Notes: a model not told the origin generated them from the sequence alone. A stretch of DNA of 64,000 nt from Coprinus comatus (GCA_034638255.1 JAWPGT010000003.1:806001-870000), one strand, 5' to 3'. Positions 36,514 to 50,196 are shown, counted from the first letter of the stretch. Program-made: numbers and translations.

Positions 36514-38943
36514 ATGACTGTAACGCAAAGAAAGCCACAACACCTACCGGACGAAGTTCAAAGTAATCTCTAATATGTCTTTGCGCGCCATAGAACTGTC
36601 CACACTAACGTCCTTCATTGTTGTTGTTTAATGTAGCTGTGAACGAGCCTGGTGTACAATATGAATGCGACGCATGTACATGTGACCTCACACATACTGT
36701 TCGAATCAAATGCGCAGACTCGGAATGCGTTGCCGATGACGATAGTGTGGATATTTGCCCAGCTTGCTTTTGTGCTGGTAAGGAGTTCAAAAATCATAAA
36801 AGGTGGCATCCATACCGTGTCATTGTAAGTAATGATCTTGATTGTGGGGATTGAGCTGAGTTAATGGCTTTATGTAGGAGATGAACTCATATCCAATTTT
36901 TACGGAAGATTGGGGAGCGGATGAGTGAGTATACATATGGTTGAATTGCTGTTGTCAACGCTAAACAATGGTATAGAGAGTTACTGTTGATTACAGGTCT
37001 TGCACAGCACGGGGTTGGTAATTGGAAGAGGATTGCAGAGCATATAGGAACGAGGACCAAAGAAGAAGCTGAAGAACACTACCACTCTGTATACATTAAT
37101 TCGCCAAGTTGGCCATTACCAGTGAGTATATTAGTTTCCTGGATTCACGCAATATTCTGAAGCGTTGTCCCACCTTAAGCGCATGGATCTCAATTTTGAC
37201 GTAGACCCTGAAGTCTTTCAAGAACGTAAACGTCGAAGAATATCCGACATGAACGCTGTTACACAACCTGCACCTAAGGTAGCACCAATATCAACTCCTA
37301 GCATTCATGAAATTGGAACATTCCTTCCTGGACGGTTGGAATTTGAACATGAACTTGATAATGATGCTGAAGACCTTGTGAAAGATCTTGAATTCGGTAT
37401 ATGTCATGACTGGGGTGGTGATGAAATGCCTGAAGATGACCAGGATCCTGATGTTCGTGCGCGTGCTAAACTACTAGAGGACGGAATGGATGAGACTCCA
37501 CCTGTTAGACCCACAAAATCTTTACCTCCTGGTAAAGGTCCGCCTGCCCCTAAATCTAATGGGATTATCAACGGCTATCACATTAATGGCGACGTGAAGA
37601 AAGAGTCGAAAACGGACGATACAGGATCTGGAGAGGAAGAGGAAGAGGAAGCAGTACAACCACCACCTTACGAGACTAAGGATTCACTTGCCTTCAAATT
37701 GACAGTCCTAGAAATGTACTCACAGAGAGTGGAGAAACGACATGAGAGCAAAGCTGTTATGTTTGAACGTGGTCTCTTGGAGAACAAAAAGGTCTGGTCT
37801 AATGTATTTCTACGGTGCTTTATTTTATTTAACTTTGGTTAGATGGCAAATGCAGACAAGAAGAGGCCAAAAGAAGATCGCGAGGCTCTGATTCGACTTC
37901 GACCGTTTGCAAGACTACAGACAGCTGAAGACTTCGAGAACTTTGCTGCAGATATGCTTTGTGAGCCACTCAATTTATTCTAGCTTCCAATGCAGGTACT
38001 GATTTCTTTAAGATGAGGCGATGCTGAGAAAGCGTATAGGAGAGCTTCAAAATTACCGTCGTCTTGGATTGGTCACAGCCGCTGACATTGACAAGTATGA
38101 ACATGATTTAGCCAAGCGGGTAAGTGGTAACAGTATCATGTACATCAGCTTTATACTTAACAGTTGAAAAAAGACAACAGTTAAAACTACGGCCCGTGAC
38201 CACGACCGATCGCAATACCGTTCGAGTGGTCGACAGTCCTCTGGACCTGATCCCAGACGTTCTAGCCACGCTTCTTTTAACGATTCAGAAGATCGGAATT
38301 CGCGAGAACCTACTCCTCGATTACCAGGAGTGGCTCCAGCTCGTCGTCCTCGTGAGTTCCTAAAATATATATTTAAAGAGAAATATCTGCTGAATTCTTT
38401 CATCTAGCTGCTCCCCTAAATCTCGCCAACAGCCCCTCCTTACACCTCCTCACACCTGCAGAACAAACACTTTGCTCCCAGCTTCGTATTCTACCAAAAC
38501 CTTACCTTGTCATTAAAGAAACGCTTGTACGAGAATATGCTCGTAGAGGGGGGAAATTGCGTCGACGAGAAGCTCGCGATCTGGTTAAAATTGACGTTAA
38601 TAAAACCAGTCGCATTTGGGACTTCCTTGTGCAAGCTGGTTTCCTGAAGATTACAGCTGAACCGCATACCTCCAACCACAATAATGCTGCCTCGACTAGC
38701 ACCTCACAAGCGGATACTAGGTTCGTTTCGTATACATTTCGATGTCTCACTATTAAATTAACTTGTAGTAGTCTTCTTCCACCTCCTGTCAATGGATCCC
38801 CAACAAAATCCCCTCGACCTCCACCGCTCCCTCCTGCGATAGCCTCCGTCTCTTCTTCAAGCAGCGTTAATGGCTCACTATACAGCACTACCCACCCCAT
38901 TCCACAATGGCCTCTAAATTCAAACTCAGGGTTTCCCTCTTAA
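36514..38943 (+). CDS. ADA2: Transcriptional adaptor Ada2 (SAGA/ADA complex)
   Basis: Nuclear co-activator that supports the Gcn5 acetyltransferase. A short first exon (MTVTQRKPQHLPDEVQ) joins the ZZ zinc finger: YECDACTCDLTHTVRIKCAD and later DICPACFCAGKEFKNHKRWH show the Cys/His ligands. The SANT/Myb domain follows across two introns: FTEDWGADEELLLITGLAQH and GVGNWKRIAEHIGTRTKEEA. Then comes a long linker with IHEIGTFLPGRLEFEHELDN and the Ada2 core FARLQTAEDFENFAADMLYE. The C-terminal SWIRM domain is near 38440-38660 (LRILPKPYLVIKETLVREYA, then VKIDVNKTSRIWDFLVQAGF). The extension after SWIRM is Pro/Ser rich and ends at 38943; an intron there is optional because the frame stays open. Confidence 0.95.
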
Positions 38944-39165
38944 CTATTGAGTGTGAAGATAGCAGCTGACCCTCCCTCTTTGTTGTATATTGACCGGCTT
39001 TACTGCGTTTTTTTTAATTATATTTGATATCCTGTAACCTTGCTGCAATTTGTACCATAGACACACAAAAACTTATTACGCATAATTAGGGACCCACGTG
39101 CAGACCTTATCGGGTAATACACAAATTTTGGATGCGCGATCAGAGATAACTTAGTCCTCCAGACC

Positions 39166-42100
39166 ATGGTTGAGGCTGCTTTCCACCACAGACCGTCGCT
39201 CAAGCAGGTGTGTTGGCTTATTGTAAACAGTGGCTGTTGGGGCTTATAATCTCTAGCAAAATAAATCTTTCAAATCAAAACATGCCAGTCGGAGAGCACT
39301 TAAGGACGCAGCCAAGGGTACATATTTTCCTTTTGCGTTTTAAAATTATATCTAAATTATATACCCAGGTCGTGTTGCAAGGACTCCTACAAAGGGTGTA
39401 GCAGCAAACTCTAACACTGCTCACCTCCGTCTCAACAGACGGAACAATGCAAAACAGGTTCAAGCCAAAAAACGATCTGCCCTTGTATCAGCTACAAGGT
39501 TATTCAGTGGTGTTGACGGTGCACCACGAATCATCGCAGTCATTCCATTGACAGAAGATGTTGATGCGAAAAGAACAATTCAGGCTCTTGCGGGATCGTT
39601 AGAAGTTGATGCAACAGATTGTCCAGAAGATGGCATTTGGAAATTGCGGTCCGTCCGTTCGTTTTATATTGACTAAAAATTTCAACGTCATATCCAACCA
39701 TTACTTTGTAGTGCTGATCGCTTTAAAACTTCCCTTCAATTCCGTCCTGTACTTTACAAGCAATTCTATGCCGCACTCGACACTTGCAAGGTTGCAGATT
39801 ATGTTGTTTTCGTTCTTTCTCCGGCTGTAGAAGTCGATCCATGGGGTGATACTCTACTTCGTTCACTTCAAGCACAAGGTCTTCCGGACGTTATAAGTGT
39901 TGTCGCACCAGAAGTCTTTGTAGATCCAAAAGCTCGTTCAGGCATTAACAAATCACTTTTATCTTTCATGCAATACTTCGTTCCTTCCCAATCAAGAATA
40001 TTCGACTTACATTCCCCTTCGGACGTTGTTAGTACACTTAGAGCAATGTCAGAAGGTAGACCTGGAGAAGTTAGATGGAGAGATGGAAGATCTTGGGTTT
40101 TGGGAGAATCTGTTGAATGGGAAGATGGTGTTTTGAAAGTTACAGGTGTTGTACGTGGTGCTTCTATGTCTGTTAATAGGTTGGTACATATACCCAACTT
40201 TGGAGACTATCAACTTTCAAAAGTAAGTTTTGATTCTTTTTAGAAAAATATATTATATCTCACAAATTCAAATAGATAATCTCTGCACTACTCCCTCGAC
40301 AACATTCTTCAAAAGGGAACGGAATGGATGTTGAACCAACGCTTCTTGCAGAACCTGATGCTGAAGATGCAGATTCGTTGGTGTCAAGTAATGATCCTGA
40401 CGACATGACGAATGAACAAACATGGCCTACAGAGGAAGAAATGAACGGAGTACCTGATATAATACAACCAAGTATTCCTGATGCCCCCAGTGGCACAACA
40501 CCAAGAATAGTGAAGCGGGTTCCAAAAGGCATGAGCGAGTATCAAGCTGCTTGGATCATTGACGAGGATGAGGATGGTGAGGTAGATGGCGAAGGAAGTG
40601 ATCATGAAATGAAAGAGGAAGAAGAAGAGGAAGAAGAAATGGTAGATCTTGTCATCGGAGAGGACAAGGATATGGATGCTGAGAGCCGTAGAGAGGTTGA
40701 CTTTGAAGAACTGGATGTTGAGGAGGAAGAACGACAGTGAGTTTGGAACGTTTGCAATAATCGTTATGGATGCTTATATGTACAGGCTAGCAAAATGGCG
40801 TAATCGCCAACGAGAAGAGGATGATGATTTACAGTTCCCTGATGAGATTGATACACCGCAGGATGTTCCTGCAAGGTCGCGGTTCCAAAGATTCCGGGGT
40901 ATGAAATCGTTCAGGACTAGTCCTTGGGATCCTTATGAGAATCTTCCACGGGATTATGCTCGTATATTCCAGTTTGAAGATTTCAAGCGGACGGAACGCA
41001 CTGTACGTAGAAGGGCTGAGCAAGAAAATGGAGCTGTCGAGGTAAGCTTTCTGTCATCAGTCTATCGAGCCAAACGTGTTTAGAACATGTAACAGCCTGG
41101 AACTCGAGTCACTATCCACGTTCGTGATGTACCACATGAGGCGGCAAATACGACTCCAATTACTCTCTTCTCCCTGTTCCAACATGAACACAAGAAGTCA
41201 GTTCTACATTTCACTGTGCAGCGCAACACTGAATATGATGGTTCTGTACGTTCGAAGGTCCGTAGCCCATTTCAGTATAAAGAAATTCTTTTTGATGTTA
41301 TTTTCAGGACCCTCTAATTCTATGCGTTGGACCTCGTCGTTTCTCCGTCAATCCCGTCTACAGCCAACATACTCGAGGAGGTGGTAAGGGAAGTAACAAT
41401 GTACACAAGTTCGAGCGCTATTTGCGCCATGGGGTAACAAATGTGGCTACAACATATGCTCCTGTGATCTATGGGAACCAACCATGTCTCTTCTTACGAG
41501 AGACTTCGGATCTACAATGTGAGTTTTTGTTTGTTTCGACTCCCTTCTAAACTTGCTGCGCAAGGAATGGATGCTACAATGAGAATTGGTTTCAGCTCCT
41601 TCTGTTCTTTGGAAACAATGTGGGGTACACATGCCGAAATACTGATATCGGCCAATCAAATTTTACAGCTCCACAACTTGTGGCTATGGGTAGCTTCTTG
41701 AGCCCAGATACTACTCGTGTTGTAGCCAAGAGAATTATATTGACTGGCCATCCATTCAAAGTACACAAAAAGGTAGCTACGGTCCGATACATGTTCTTCA
41801 ACGCCGGTGAGTATCTGTTTCTATTTATATCTTCTGTATTGGATGAAATGCTAGTGTTTGTTTTGTTCCTATTCCTTGACTTCTGATTCCTCCCACCCCT
41901 GTCTTTGCTGGATCTTCCGCTTCCAACTATCCTTCTTTTTATGTTTTCTCCATTCTCCCTATCGTCACCTTCTGATTTGGCAAATTTCCAAAAAATAAAC
42001 CCCCCACTTACGCTTATTATTAGACGATGTCCATTATTTCAAACCGATCATGCTTCATACAAAACATGGTAGAAGTGGACATATCCGTGAATCACTTGGT

Positions 42101-42280
42101 ACACATGGATATTTCAAAGCGCATTTCGATGGACCAATCACTCAAATGGATACCATTTGTATGTCTTTATACAAACGTGTATTCCCCAAATGGTCGCAGT
42201 TGTGGACAGAACATCAACATCAACATCAAAAGTCTATCGACCAAAATGATATGGAGACGGATGATATGATGGAGGAATGA
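39166..42280 (+). CDS. TSR1: Ribosome biogenesis protein Tsr1 (40S maturation GTPase-like)
   Basis: Nucleolar/cytoplasmic factor needed for pre-40S maturation. The first exon [14 protein letters not shown] joins [20 protein letters not shown] and a basic N-terminus ([20 protein letters not shown]). The GTPase-like domain shows [20 protein letters not shown] without intact G motifs, as usual for Tsr1. The AARP2CN part reads [20 protein letters not shown] near 40170-40280, followed by a strongly acidic linker (40560-40740). The C-terminal half carries [20 protein letters not shown], then [15 protein letters not shown] sequence, [20 protein letters not shown] and [20 protein letters not shown]. 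Intron 41520-41669 must be removed to keep frame. Ends [10 protein letters not shown]. Confidence 0.95.
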
Positions 42281-43478
42281 TAAACATTTCCCTATACTTA
42301 CCTCTGTTTCTGTTTTCTTTCTTCTCTTTCTATGTCTCCAAGTAGGTTTATCAGTATTCTGTTCCTCCATGTTACTGGTCGATTAAAATAACCATACTCT
42401 TTGGTTTCAGGAGGTGGGATTAGGATCATAGGATCAGTTCTATATAGGACGATAGGACTATTTTCCTTCTCACTCCAAACGCACATCCCCTTTTTTTATG
42501 TTGTTTTAGTAGTAATCGCTCGTGATGTGTGATTGATTCGTAACAAAAAAAAGTCCTTGGGCTACTACGAGTAAGAGGACTTTAGTCAATTTAATGCATC
42601 ATCATTTTGCGAGGATTCCGAACAATTACCACATTTCAAGTTGCTCCCCACTGACGTCATAGAGGAGCGGGGGGGATAAGCGGGATACTTATCCAGAGTA
42701 GAAATTACGCTCTTTTTCGTCTAGTTTTTGTGGAAGGTTTTGTGGATATATCAAGGGTAATCGCTTGCCACGTTGGATGCGAAATTCCGAAAAGACTAAT
42801 TGGAATTCCTAACCATACTCCTTTTGTAAATTGGTTCATGATGCATGTATGAATCATTTCAACAACATCGATATCAATGGGTAATTATATTTTAAAATAT
42901 CCTATGGATTACATATGTAGGCAAGGAGATGGTTCTGACGGGATTTTTGTGTCCAAAAAGAAAAGCTAAGCAAGGTGGCGGATAATTTTTTTTCTAGTGT
43001 GTTTTGCATAGATGGATGGATGAAAACGAAAGCAATCATGTTTCTGTTATATATGAGTCTATGAGAAGAGAGGGGGGTATGATGATCCAGAGTAGTATAG
43101 GAAAAGCAAAGGACGGGTGTGTGTGTTGTGAATAAATGGTTTTGAAATGTTCGACTGTTTGATCGCTTGCCAGTGAGCGGGCGCAGATCGGTTTTGTTTC
43201 AAAGGTTCTTCTTCATCCCGTCATTTTTGTTGTAAGAAATATAAATAACATGGAAAATCGAAAAAAAAAAAACACGAGGGTGCGGGTTCACGTCGTTGTA
43301 TCGATATAGGGCGGCGTGACCGAGAGTGGGTGTGTTGGTGTGTATGATAAAAGCAAAAAACAAGAGCGAAAGAGGTGTAATGGCATATTCAAATGTCATA
43401 TCCATATCTTGTCAGGGTCTGTAACATAATATCACATTTTAGTAAGACTTCCTATAATATCAAGGACAATAATAAAAA
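42281..43478. other. Intergenic region, 1.2 kb
   Basis: Between convergent TSR1 and the small gene at 43479. It holds short G runs near 42670 and an A run near 43261, no gene and no clear repeat. Confidence 0.55.
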
Positions 43479-43877
43479 TCAAGGGGGAGGAATTCTAAAC
43501 ACTAACATGAAGAATCTTTTCTTTGGAGCAGGTTTATGTGGGTCAATCTTCTGACCAGATTTGTCAGTACTTGATGTCGGTGTCACGCCTTGTCGATATC
43601 CGGAATCTCTAGGTGGTAGGTTTGATCAGCCTTTCTACACAGTAAAGATAGGGAATTGTTTCTTTGAGTAAGAGGGGTGGAATGAGTACTAACCAGGTGT
43701 TACTTGTCCTTTGTTTTTAAATGCATCAGAACTGGCATGTCTCGACGTTGAACCTTTTACTGATGATTTTGCAAGATCGGCGGATGAACGTGCAGCAGCA
43801 AATTGACGAAGTGTATATGCAGCAAGTTCTTGAGCATATCGCTGTCTACTATTGTTCTCAGTACTACTATGAGTCAT
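43479..43877 (-). CDS. Small unrecognised protein, two exons
   Basis: Exon 1 (43877-43694) encodes MTHSSTENNSRQRYAQELAA and YTLRQFAAARSSADLAKSS, a predicted amphipathic helix. Joining to an acceptor after CTAGAG (exon 2 43606-43479) keeps phase and gives 103 residues with TPDSGYRQGVTPTSSTDKSG and a basic end KPAPKKRFFMLVF. An alternative acceptor at CTGTGTAG would stop early at 43609 and give about 70 residues. The phase match and open second exon favour the longer form. No family recognised. Arginine/serine-rich small soluble protein. Confidence 0.6.
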
Positions 43878-43949
43878 TTTAAGTGAGAGAACGTTGGAAG
43901 GGTAAGGAGAAGGGGGGTGGGTGGGGATAAAATCTCACGAAAGTGCTGT

Positions 43950-43969
43950 TATATATATATATATATATA
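43950..43969. repeat. (TA)10 run upstream of the small gene
   Basis: TA dinucleotide run of about 20 bases, 75-95 bases upstream of the small gene start at 43877. It may act as a TATA-like core element or be a plain microsatellite. Confidence 0.8.
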
Positions 43970-44144
43970 CCCCCCTTCGCCATTTAGGCTTCTCGGAGAC
44001 GATGTTGTCGGCTGTTGTGATGGTCCACCGAACTCCACCTCTGAAGATACATAACCATAAATGGATATCATACCTGCTTCATCATTTCGGATGATCTCAT
44101 TAATGCCATCAAGGGCCTAGACCCTTTGTCAGAAAAATAATTGG

Positions 44145-47100
44145 TTACGGACGACTAAATAGCCTTCTGCTCCACGATAGTGTTCTATAAGTAGTATCAC
44201 TTGCCCACGTCCACGCCTCCTCCAAAAGTCCGTCAAGTCCCCCACGTTCATCCCAAGAAGGTCCGTGGTCCGGCTTCTCTGTGGCAATAAATCTTAGGAC
44301 ATCTTTTACCGTCACTAATCCAACTAGTGCTCCGTGATCTTCCACTAGAATTACTCGCGGTCTGATGGTAAAACATGTTGAACAACATGCAATGTATCAG
44401 ATGTGGATATAATCACAAACACTCACCCCATACGTTTGAACAACTGCATCACTATTTCCAGCGGAAGCTGTGGAGAGACCGTCATGGGTACCTATTAGGA
44501 TAGTTAGCAGTTTCTAGGTGTGAAAGAAACACAAATTAAAACTCATACTCGGTTGACCCACGGTGCAAAGTTGATTCCATCTTCTGAGAGCCTTGATGCA
44601 AAGAATCCCTCTGAGATTTCTTCCTCTATGCTAAAAGAGCGGCCGTGATCCATATCCAATTCGATATCCAAGGAATCAGTATCCGAGTCATGTGGAGTAA
44701 AAATACAAGGCGTGTCCCGATGGATGTCTCTTGTCTTCCTGAATCGTTCTTATTCATTTTATCGATATATCAATGATGCAACAGGACAAGGAATCAAATA
44801 AGGACTCACCAAGAACGTAGCGTATCACAGTTCGATCAATAAATCCAGAGAATTTCTTAGAACCATCGGCGGCGACAACCGGGAATCCCTTTACATCTGT
44901 TTCCAATAACGTTTCTAGGTTTATTTTGATGTGAATTAGGGTTTCAATCGGCATTTACATAGTTTCTTTAAGCTCACCGAGGTCTTTAACACATAATCCT
45001 TTTTCAGGAATTGTACGCATATCCCTTCTCATTACTTTCGATACTGGAAAATCCAATAGGTAAAACGCATCATAAGATCAATTTGGAACCCCAATGATGA
45101 TTAAGAGATGCAACCCACCGATAACATTATACGCATGATCTTCTTTCTCCAAGAATGGGAACCCATTGAATCGAATCATCTCATCTGCAATCCCATTGGT
45201 GCCGAGGAAATCCCCTACTGCTTTGGTGACTAGTAAAACAATCTATAACATGATTAAGCCAGATCAGTACTTATGACCAAGAAGGCTCCTTTCGCAATTT
45301 CCCACAATAAACAAAAAAGGGCATGGTGGGACTTACCATGGTAGGAAGAATGTAGGTCAGTGCTCCTGTCAATTCAAACATGATAACCACAACAGTCACT
45401 GTGATTCTCATAACGCCACTTCAATAGAATTCGGGATATGGATGTTTAGTAAGGATCAGTTCCATTGCGGAGAAGGCTAGTTACCTTAGAGCGGCTGCGG
45501 CACCCAAGAAGGCATAAGTACCTGGTGTGATGCAAGGTACATCTGGGGGACAAAACTTAAATATGCCCGACTGTGGGTTTGCTCTGTAGAACACAAGGAG
45601 TAAATAAATAGTTGGACCCTAAAAGAAACGTGGTGCCGAGCCCTTGGTACATACATCGCTTTAACAAATATCCCAACCATCCGACCAAACGTTGCACCAA
45701 TGGCCATGGATGGTACAAAGATACCCGCTGGTACTTTACACCCATATGTGATTACTACCAGTCCCATACGGATAATGGTGGCCAGAAGTAATGAATTAGA
45801 GATCCGCCATTGCGCCGATGTTCTACGAGATTCCGTTATTAATATCAAATATAACTTATCACGCTCAATTTTACTTACTGGCATAAATTGTTAACGTTTC
45901 CTCCACCTTCACATTCTCGAAACAGAATCGCCATACTCGATGTCATATCCAATCTCAAGAATCGATTAGAATAACCAATGAGTGCGGTCAAAGTTGCAAG
46001 TGTAACAGCCTCCGCAACACCATGCTTCCCAAGATGTTTCCTGCGGAACGCAGCAACCTGGAGGTTGAATTTAACCACGAAGGCTCCATACAAACCCTGC
46101 ATGAGAAGATATGAATTAGTTGATGGGTCACATGAAAGTACGCGCGGAGGTATCCCCCACAGTGTACTAATATGATAACTGCATACGTACCCCAAAAATG
46201 CCCAAGATAACAAAGAAGAAGATCTCAAAGAAGTGCCAATCACGGTCGTACGTCACTTGGAAAAGTACAAGTTTCCCTGTCCGGAAAGGGTTCATGGCCT
46301 GTAGAGATAATTCCATTAATAAAACAACTTTTAGGGGTGTGACATGGTAAACACACGGATAGCGTGAATGTCGCCATGAGCGCGCAGAAGAAGCTCCTCC
46401 ACATTGTTTTAATACTAAATGAATGGCTCATTTCCTATGAATATTGATTTAGACCAGTGGCGTAACGAATTATATCACCGCACAAAAATGACATACCTCT
46501 ATAGAAAATAGTACACCTCCTATTGGTGAGCCGAAAGCTACGGCAACACCAGCAGCACTCGCTGCTGTGACGATTTCGCGCATTTTACCTGGAGTGAAAT
46601 TAATGAACGACAGACAGTACAACAAAGAACAGGAGTACGTACTTTGACTTCGAGAAAACTTGCCAAACAATCCTGCAACGAGCGAACCTATACAACAAGC
46701 AACATGGACAGATGGTCCTTCTTTTCCTACTGACAACCCGGAAGCAATAACGAGGGGCTATATGGGGAATAAGTTTAGGGTTTTGAAAAGATTTTGTATG
46801 TTGGGGAGATGGGATAAACTCACCAATGTAATGCTTTTGACGAAAAAAGTCATAAACCCCAAGAATCCTTGCATAACGAATCCCCCTAGAATACATTTGA
46901 TTTCTGAAATACCAGAACCAGCAGCATATCTTGCTAGATTTCTAACCAAATGTGAAGCGATAAACGCAAACATTGCCTGTAATATTTTATGTTATTTTAC
47001 ATTTCATATGTTGGTCAGAGAAATGAATACAACAAAGAAAAAAAAACACTCACAGCAAACATTGTGAATACCATCCACCTCCCCAAAGTTACAGTAGTCC

Positions 47101-47715
47101 AAGGTCTCCAAGAATCACATCCATCAACTTCTTCACCTTCAATTTCCCAACAACAAAACTGTTGATTCAACCACCATCCATCCGAACAATATCCCATTTT
47201 GATATCCGACAACCATTCCGAAACAATTGAAATTATAGCTGCGTTAAGTCCAATACACACACCTATATAACACACAAAACCAAACCCATTGTTCTTAGTA
47301 TAGTGTATAGGTAGAAAATATATTGGTGCTCACCAACCAGACTAACGATAAACCAACTTTGTCCTGTATCAATAGCTTTTCGGAACTGCGCCCATAACCA
47401 AGCTATCGTCATCTCTCCTCTCGGTCCACGACGTGGTATATACGTCTCTCTCGCATCCTTAAGTCGTCTATCTCTTTCCAGGATAGAGTCATGTATCCAA
47501 TCTATAACAAGAGACAAATAATTGTAAGTCTCCAAAGGATTCACGCTCTCTTGCTTATGGACGCGATTCACGTCGTACGGCGTACCTATTGTTGTAAAGT
47601 CCTCATAGCGACTACAAAATAGTACGCATTTAGTGTTATTAATCCAACAGCAAGGTGGATATAGTGTTCACCGGATGAGTTGAAGCTCGTCGTCATCGAG
47701 ATTTCGTGAACGCAT
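44145..47715 (-). CDS. CLC-family chloride channel or chloride/proton antiporter with CBS pair
   Basis: Membrane protein, relative of yeast Gef1, likely in Golgi/endosome or vacuole. Selectivity motifs are in place: [20 protein letters not shown] (46870-46930), [20 protein letters not shown] with the gating glutamate (46670-46735), [11 protein letters not shown] (46500-46530) and [20 protein letters not shown] (45670-45750). About ten membrane helices, then two CBS modules: one with [20 protein letters not shown] near 44830-44910, the second [20 protein letters not shown] near 44280-44330. The N-terminus reads [20 protein letters not shown] after splicing out an intron at about 47599-47669; an extra upstream exon is possible. 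About fifteen introns. Stop at 44145. Confidence 0.92.
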
Positions 47716-47985
47716 AAGCCAAGATTTATATAAATCATTGTCATCAACAGTAAACAGGATTCCATTTGATGCGCAATATACGGAAATTCACAAGAGACTC
47801 TCATACACAAATCCAATTCTACATTCTTGGTAACATGAAATATAGTAGTCCAAGATAGGGAAACACAAGAATACAAAAAAGAAATTGGGTAGGTTGGTAT
47901 GTCGCGGGTATATAGCAGCTTAAATATATCCAAGGCCCTTTACTATCCATGGACCTTCAAGAAAGCCGATAGGGGGGTAAGACGA

Positions 47986-49640
47986 TTAATAGGGGGATCC
48001 TGGAATTGAACCTGTGCGCGCTTCGAGATTCCTGTAATGTGACAAGTCCCGCATCAATGACCTTGAACTTTGAATAAACAAGAGTGAGCCTATCATACCT
48101 GAGAGCTTCTTCTTTAGCCGCAAGCTTCTGCTTCATCAAGCTAATTTCGTGTTGGGATTTCAACTCCCATTCGCGCAACTGATTGAGTATAATTGAGTAT
48201 AATGTGTCCCAATAGGAAAGGTTATGATGATAAGATGTACGTACCCTTTCTTGTTCCTTGCGTATTTGCTCTTCCTTGATCATGACACTCTGGTTAGCAA
48301 GGTCCTCTGGAAGTATGTCGGAGTCACTATTTTTGAATAGTAAGCCCAACACATATCATTTTGTTAGAAAAGATTGTCAACTGACCGAGAATCATTGAGA
48401 ATATTCTTAGAAAGTTTCTCTGTTCGGTAAGTTTCATAAAGCACATCCTCTGTCAAGGTCTTCAAATCACCAAGGTGAGAACTAGACCGAAAATCATTGA
48501 TCAAACATCAGATATTTTATGGACCAAGCAAAAACATCACATACCCAAGAATAGCTCCCCTAAGCCGGACAAAGTCAGAATGGTGAGGATTGTCAACTTC
48601 AACGATACCCCAGGGGTAAACGCGAGCTCTGACCGGTTCACCATCTATGACAACCTCCTCTTCTGATCCGACGACCGCGAACGGGAGAAGAGCCTAGTTT
48701 AAAGGAGTGTTAGCGCGGAGGTCGCGGACAGTCAAAATGATAGTACATACACGAAGCTCCATGTTGTCTTGGATAGTTTCCTCGTCGTCTTCTTCTACAT
48801 CATAGGGGAAGTTGTAGATAGGAATATCATAATAATCAATGTCTTCCATGATCTAGATGTTGTAAAAACGCGAAAAACTTGAATTCAGAAAAATGGAGCG
48901 CACTCTTTGTTTGAATGCCCTTAGCTCTCCAGGACTCAGGGAGTCTGCCTTCCCAATAACGGGAATAACGTTCACACGAGGAGATAGTCTCCTCATTAGC
49001 TCAATGTCCATTTCCCGCAGACTGGGAAGAATGATGAATATAAGTTACGTGTAAAAGTAAAGAGAAGCATACGCATGGCCGGAGGGGGGGATAAAATAGA
49101 GTAATGCATGGACACGGTTGTCTTTGAAACGGGGGTTACGCTTGATACGGGATTGTTCAGCGAGGATGTCGTCGTATTGACGTTCGAGGTAGCTCATAAT
49201 TTCCGAGAAGCTGGACAGTGGTATTAGCAGGTTGAGATTGGCATGAATGTGGACATACGCAGACTCATTGTTGATATTGTCACCAAATCCTGGGGTATCG
49301 ACGATAGTGAGGGCAATGCGTATGCCATCCTCCTCGAGTTCTAATAAAATTCAAGTTAAGCCAAAGAAATAACAAATGGAAAAGCTGCTACTGACCAACA
49401 TCTACAGGTCGAATCTTTATGCCATCTTCAAGATGTGCAGACTCTGGGTTATCGCAGAATTTATGGGGCAATAAATTATTGTCGCATAGCGTGTTGACAA
49501 ATGTGGTTCGACCGGTACCAGAGGCACCTATACGAGGGTTATAGACCGTTAAGACTAGCAAATGAAATTCTCCTCATACCAACGACCATAATGGTGAATT
49601 GGACACCCTTGACCTTGTTTCTGCGACCGATGGGGGGCAT
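47986..49640 (-). CDS. Septin, Cdc11/AspA type
   Basis: Filament-forming GTP-binding protein of the cytokinesis and morphogenesis scaffold. Start at 49640 ([20 protein letters not shown]). The P-loop across intron 1 reads [17 protein letters not shown]; the GxxGxGR variant is typical of the Cdc11 group. G3 is [17 protein letters not shown] and G4 is [18 protein letters not shown], so the GTPase core is whole. The septin unique element includes [20 protein letters not shown] and [19 protein letters not shown]. The C-terminus is a coiled coil ([20 protein letters not shown]) ending [11 protein letters not shown] in the last exon. The whole protein is just under 400 residues. It diverges from the module gene at 49739 with only 98 bases between starts. 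Confidence 0.95.
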
Positions 49641-49738
49641 AGTTACTGGAGGACGAATAGGAAATTGGAAATTCAACGAGGGGTTGATGTACGCCTAGAG
49701 CCAACACGTGATGTCCACCTTAGTTCACTCAAACTACC

Positions 49739-50094
49739 ATGTCCTTGGAAACCACCAGCTCAAATTTCCTTGAACAGCTTCGAATTGATGTCAAGGATAA
49801 CCGCACCCTCCCAGACTGCCTCGCACAATGTCCGACGAAATCGATTACTATCTAACAGACGTCTTTGCTTTTCGCTGGGGTGCTCCCTGGAGCGAGTGCA
49901 GCATCGATACTCTACGGTCACTATTCTTCGAAAACATTGCAATAATATGCAAAGAGAAGGATGCACCTGAAGCGCTTGTCTCTGCATATAACTGCTACAA
50001 CCTAAAGCTGAGGCGCAAGAATCAAAGTGCTGAGGCAACTAAAGACAGCGAACAGGAATCACTGAATAGCGACGATGAAGACGATGAGTTTTAG
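49739..50094 (+). pseudogene. One-module paralogue of the gene at 50255, frameshifted
   Basis: From ATG 49739 the frame reads SSNFLEQLRIDVKDNRTLPD and then stops at about 49849; from there a second frame continues (DEIDYYLTDVFAFRWGAPW, LRSLFFENIAIICKEKDAPE, AYNCYNLKLRRKNQ) to a stop at 50094. Together the two parts align along their whole length with module 2 of the next gene (ELEDNPTLYDHIAKA... YLKEILANRLGPPWDEE). The frame changes at about 49825-49830 where no intron fits, so this is a broken copy, or translation starts at ATG 49828 and yields only the 88-residue C-terminal part. Acidic tail SLNSDDEDDEF. Family unknown. Confidence 0.6.
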
Positions 50095-50184
50095 AAATGA
50101 AGTAAGTGCTACTAGACATTAGTATGTAGTAAAATCTGACATTTGTCTGCTCGTAGACTTACTGCAATGGAGTTGATGGGGTAG

Positions 50185-50196
50185 TTTATATAAATA
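50185..50196 (+). promoter_or_regulatory. TATA box
   Basis: Sequence tttatataaata about 60 bases before ATG 50255, a good match to a TATA element for the module gene. Confidence 0.6.

Noticed and set aside
36107..36517. 136-codon frame ending at the ADA2 start
   Set aside because: No similarity to any family seen, and it covers the region where the ADA2 promoter must be.
40649..41083. Alternative frame in the acidic part of TSR1
   Set aside because: The last part is the true TSR1 frame; the first part is a shadow of the GAA/GAG-rich exon running through an intron.
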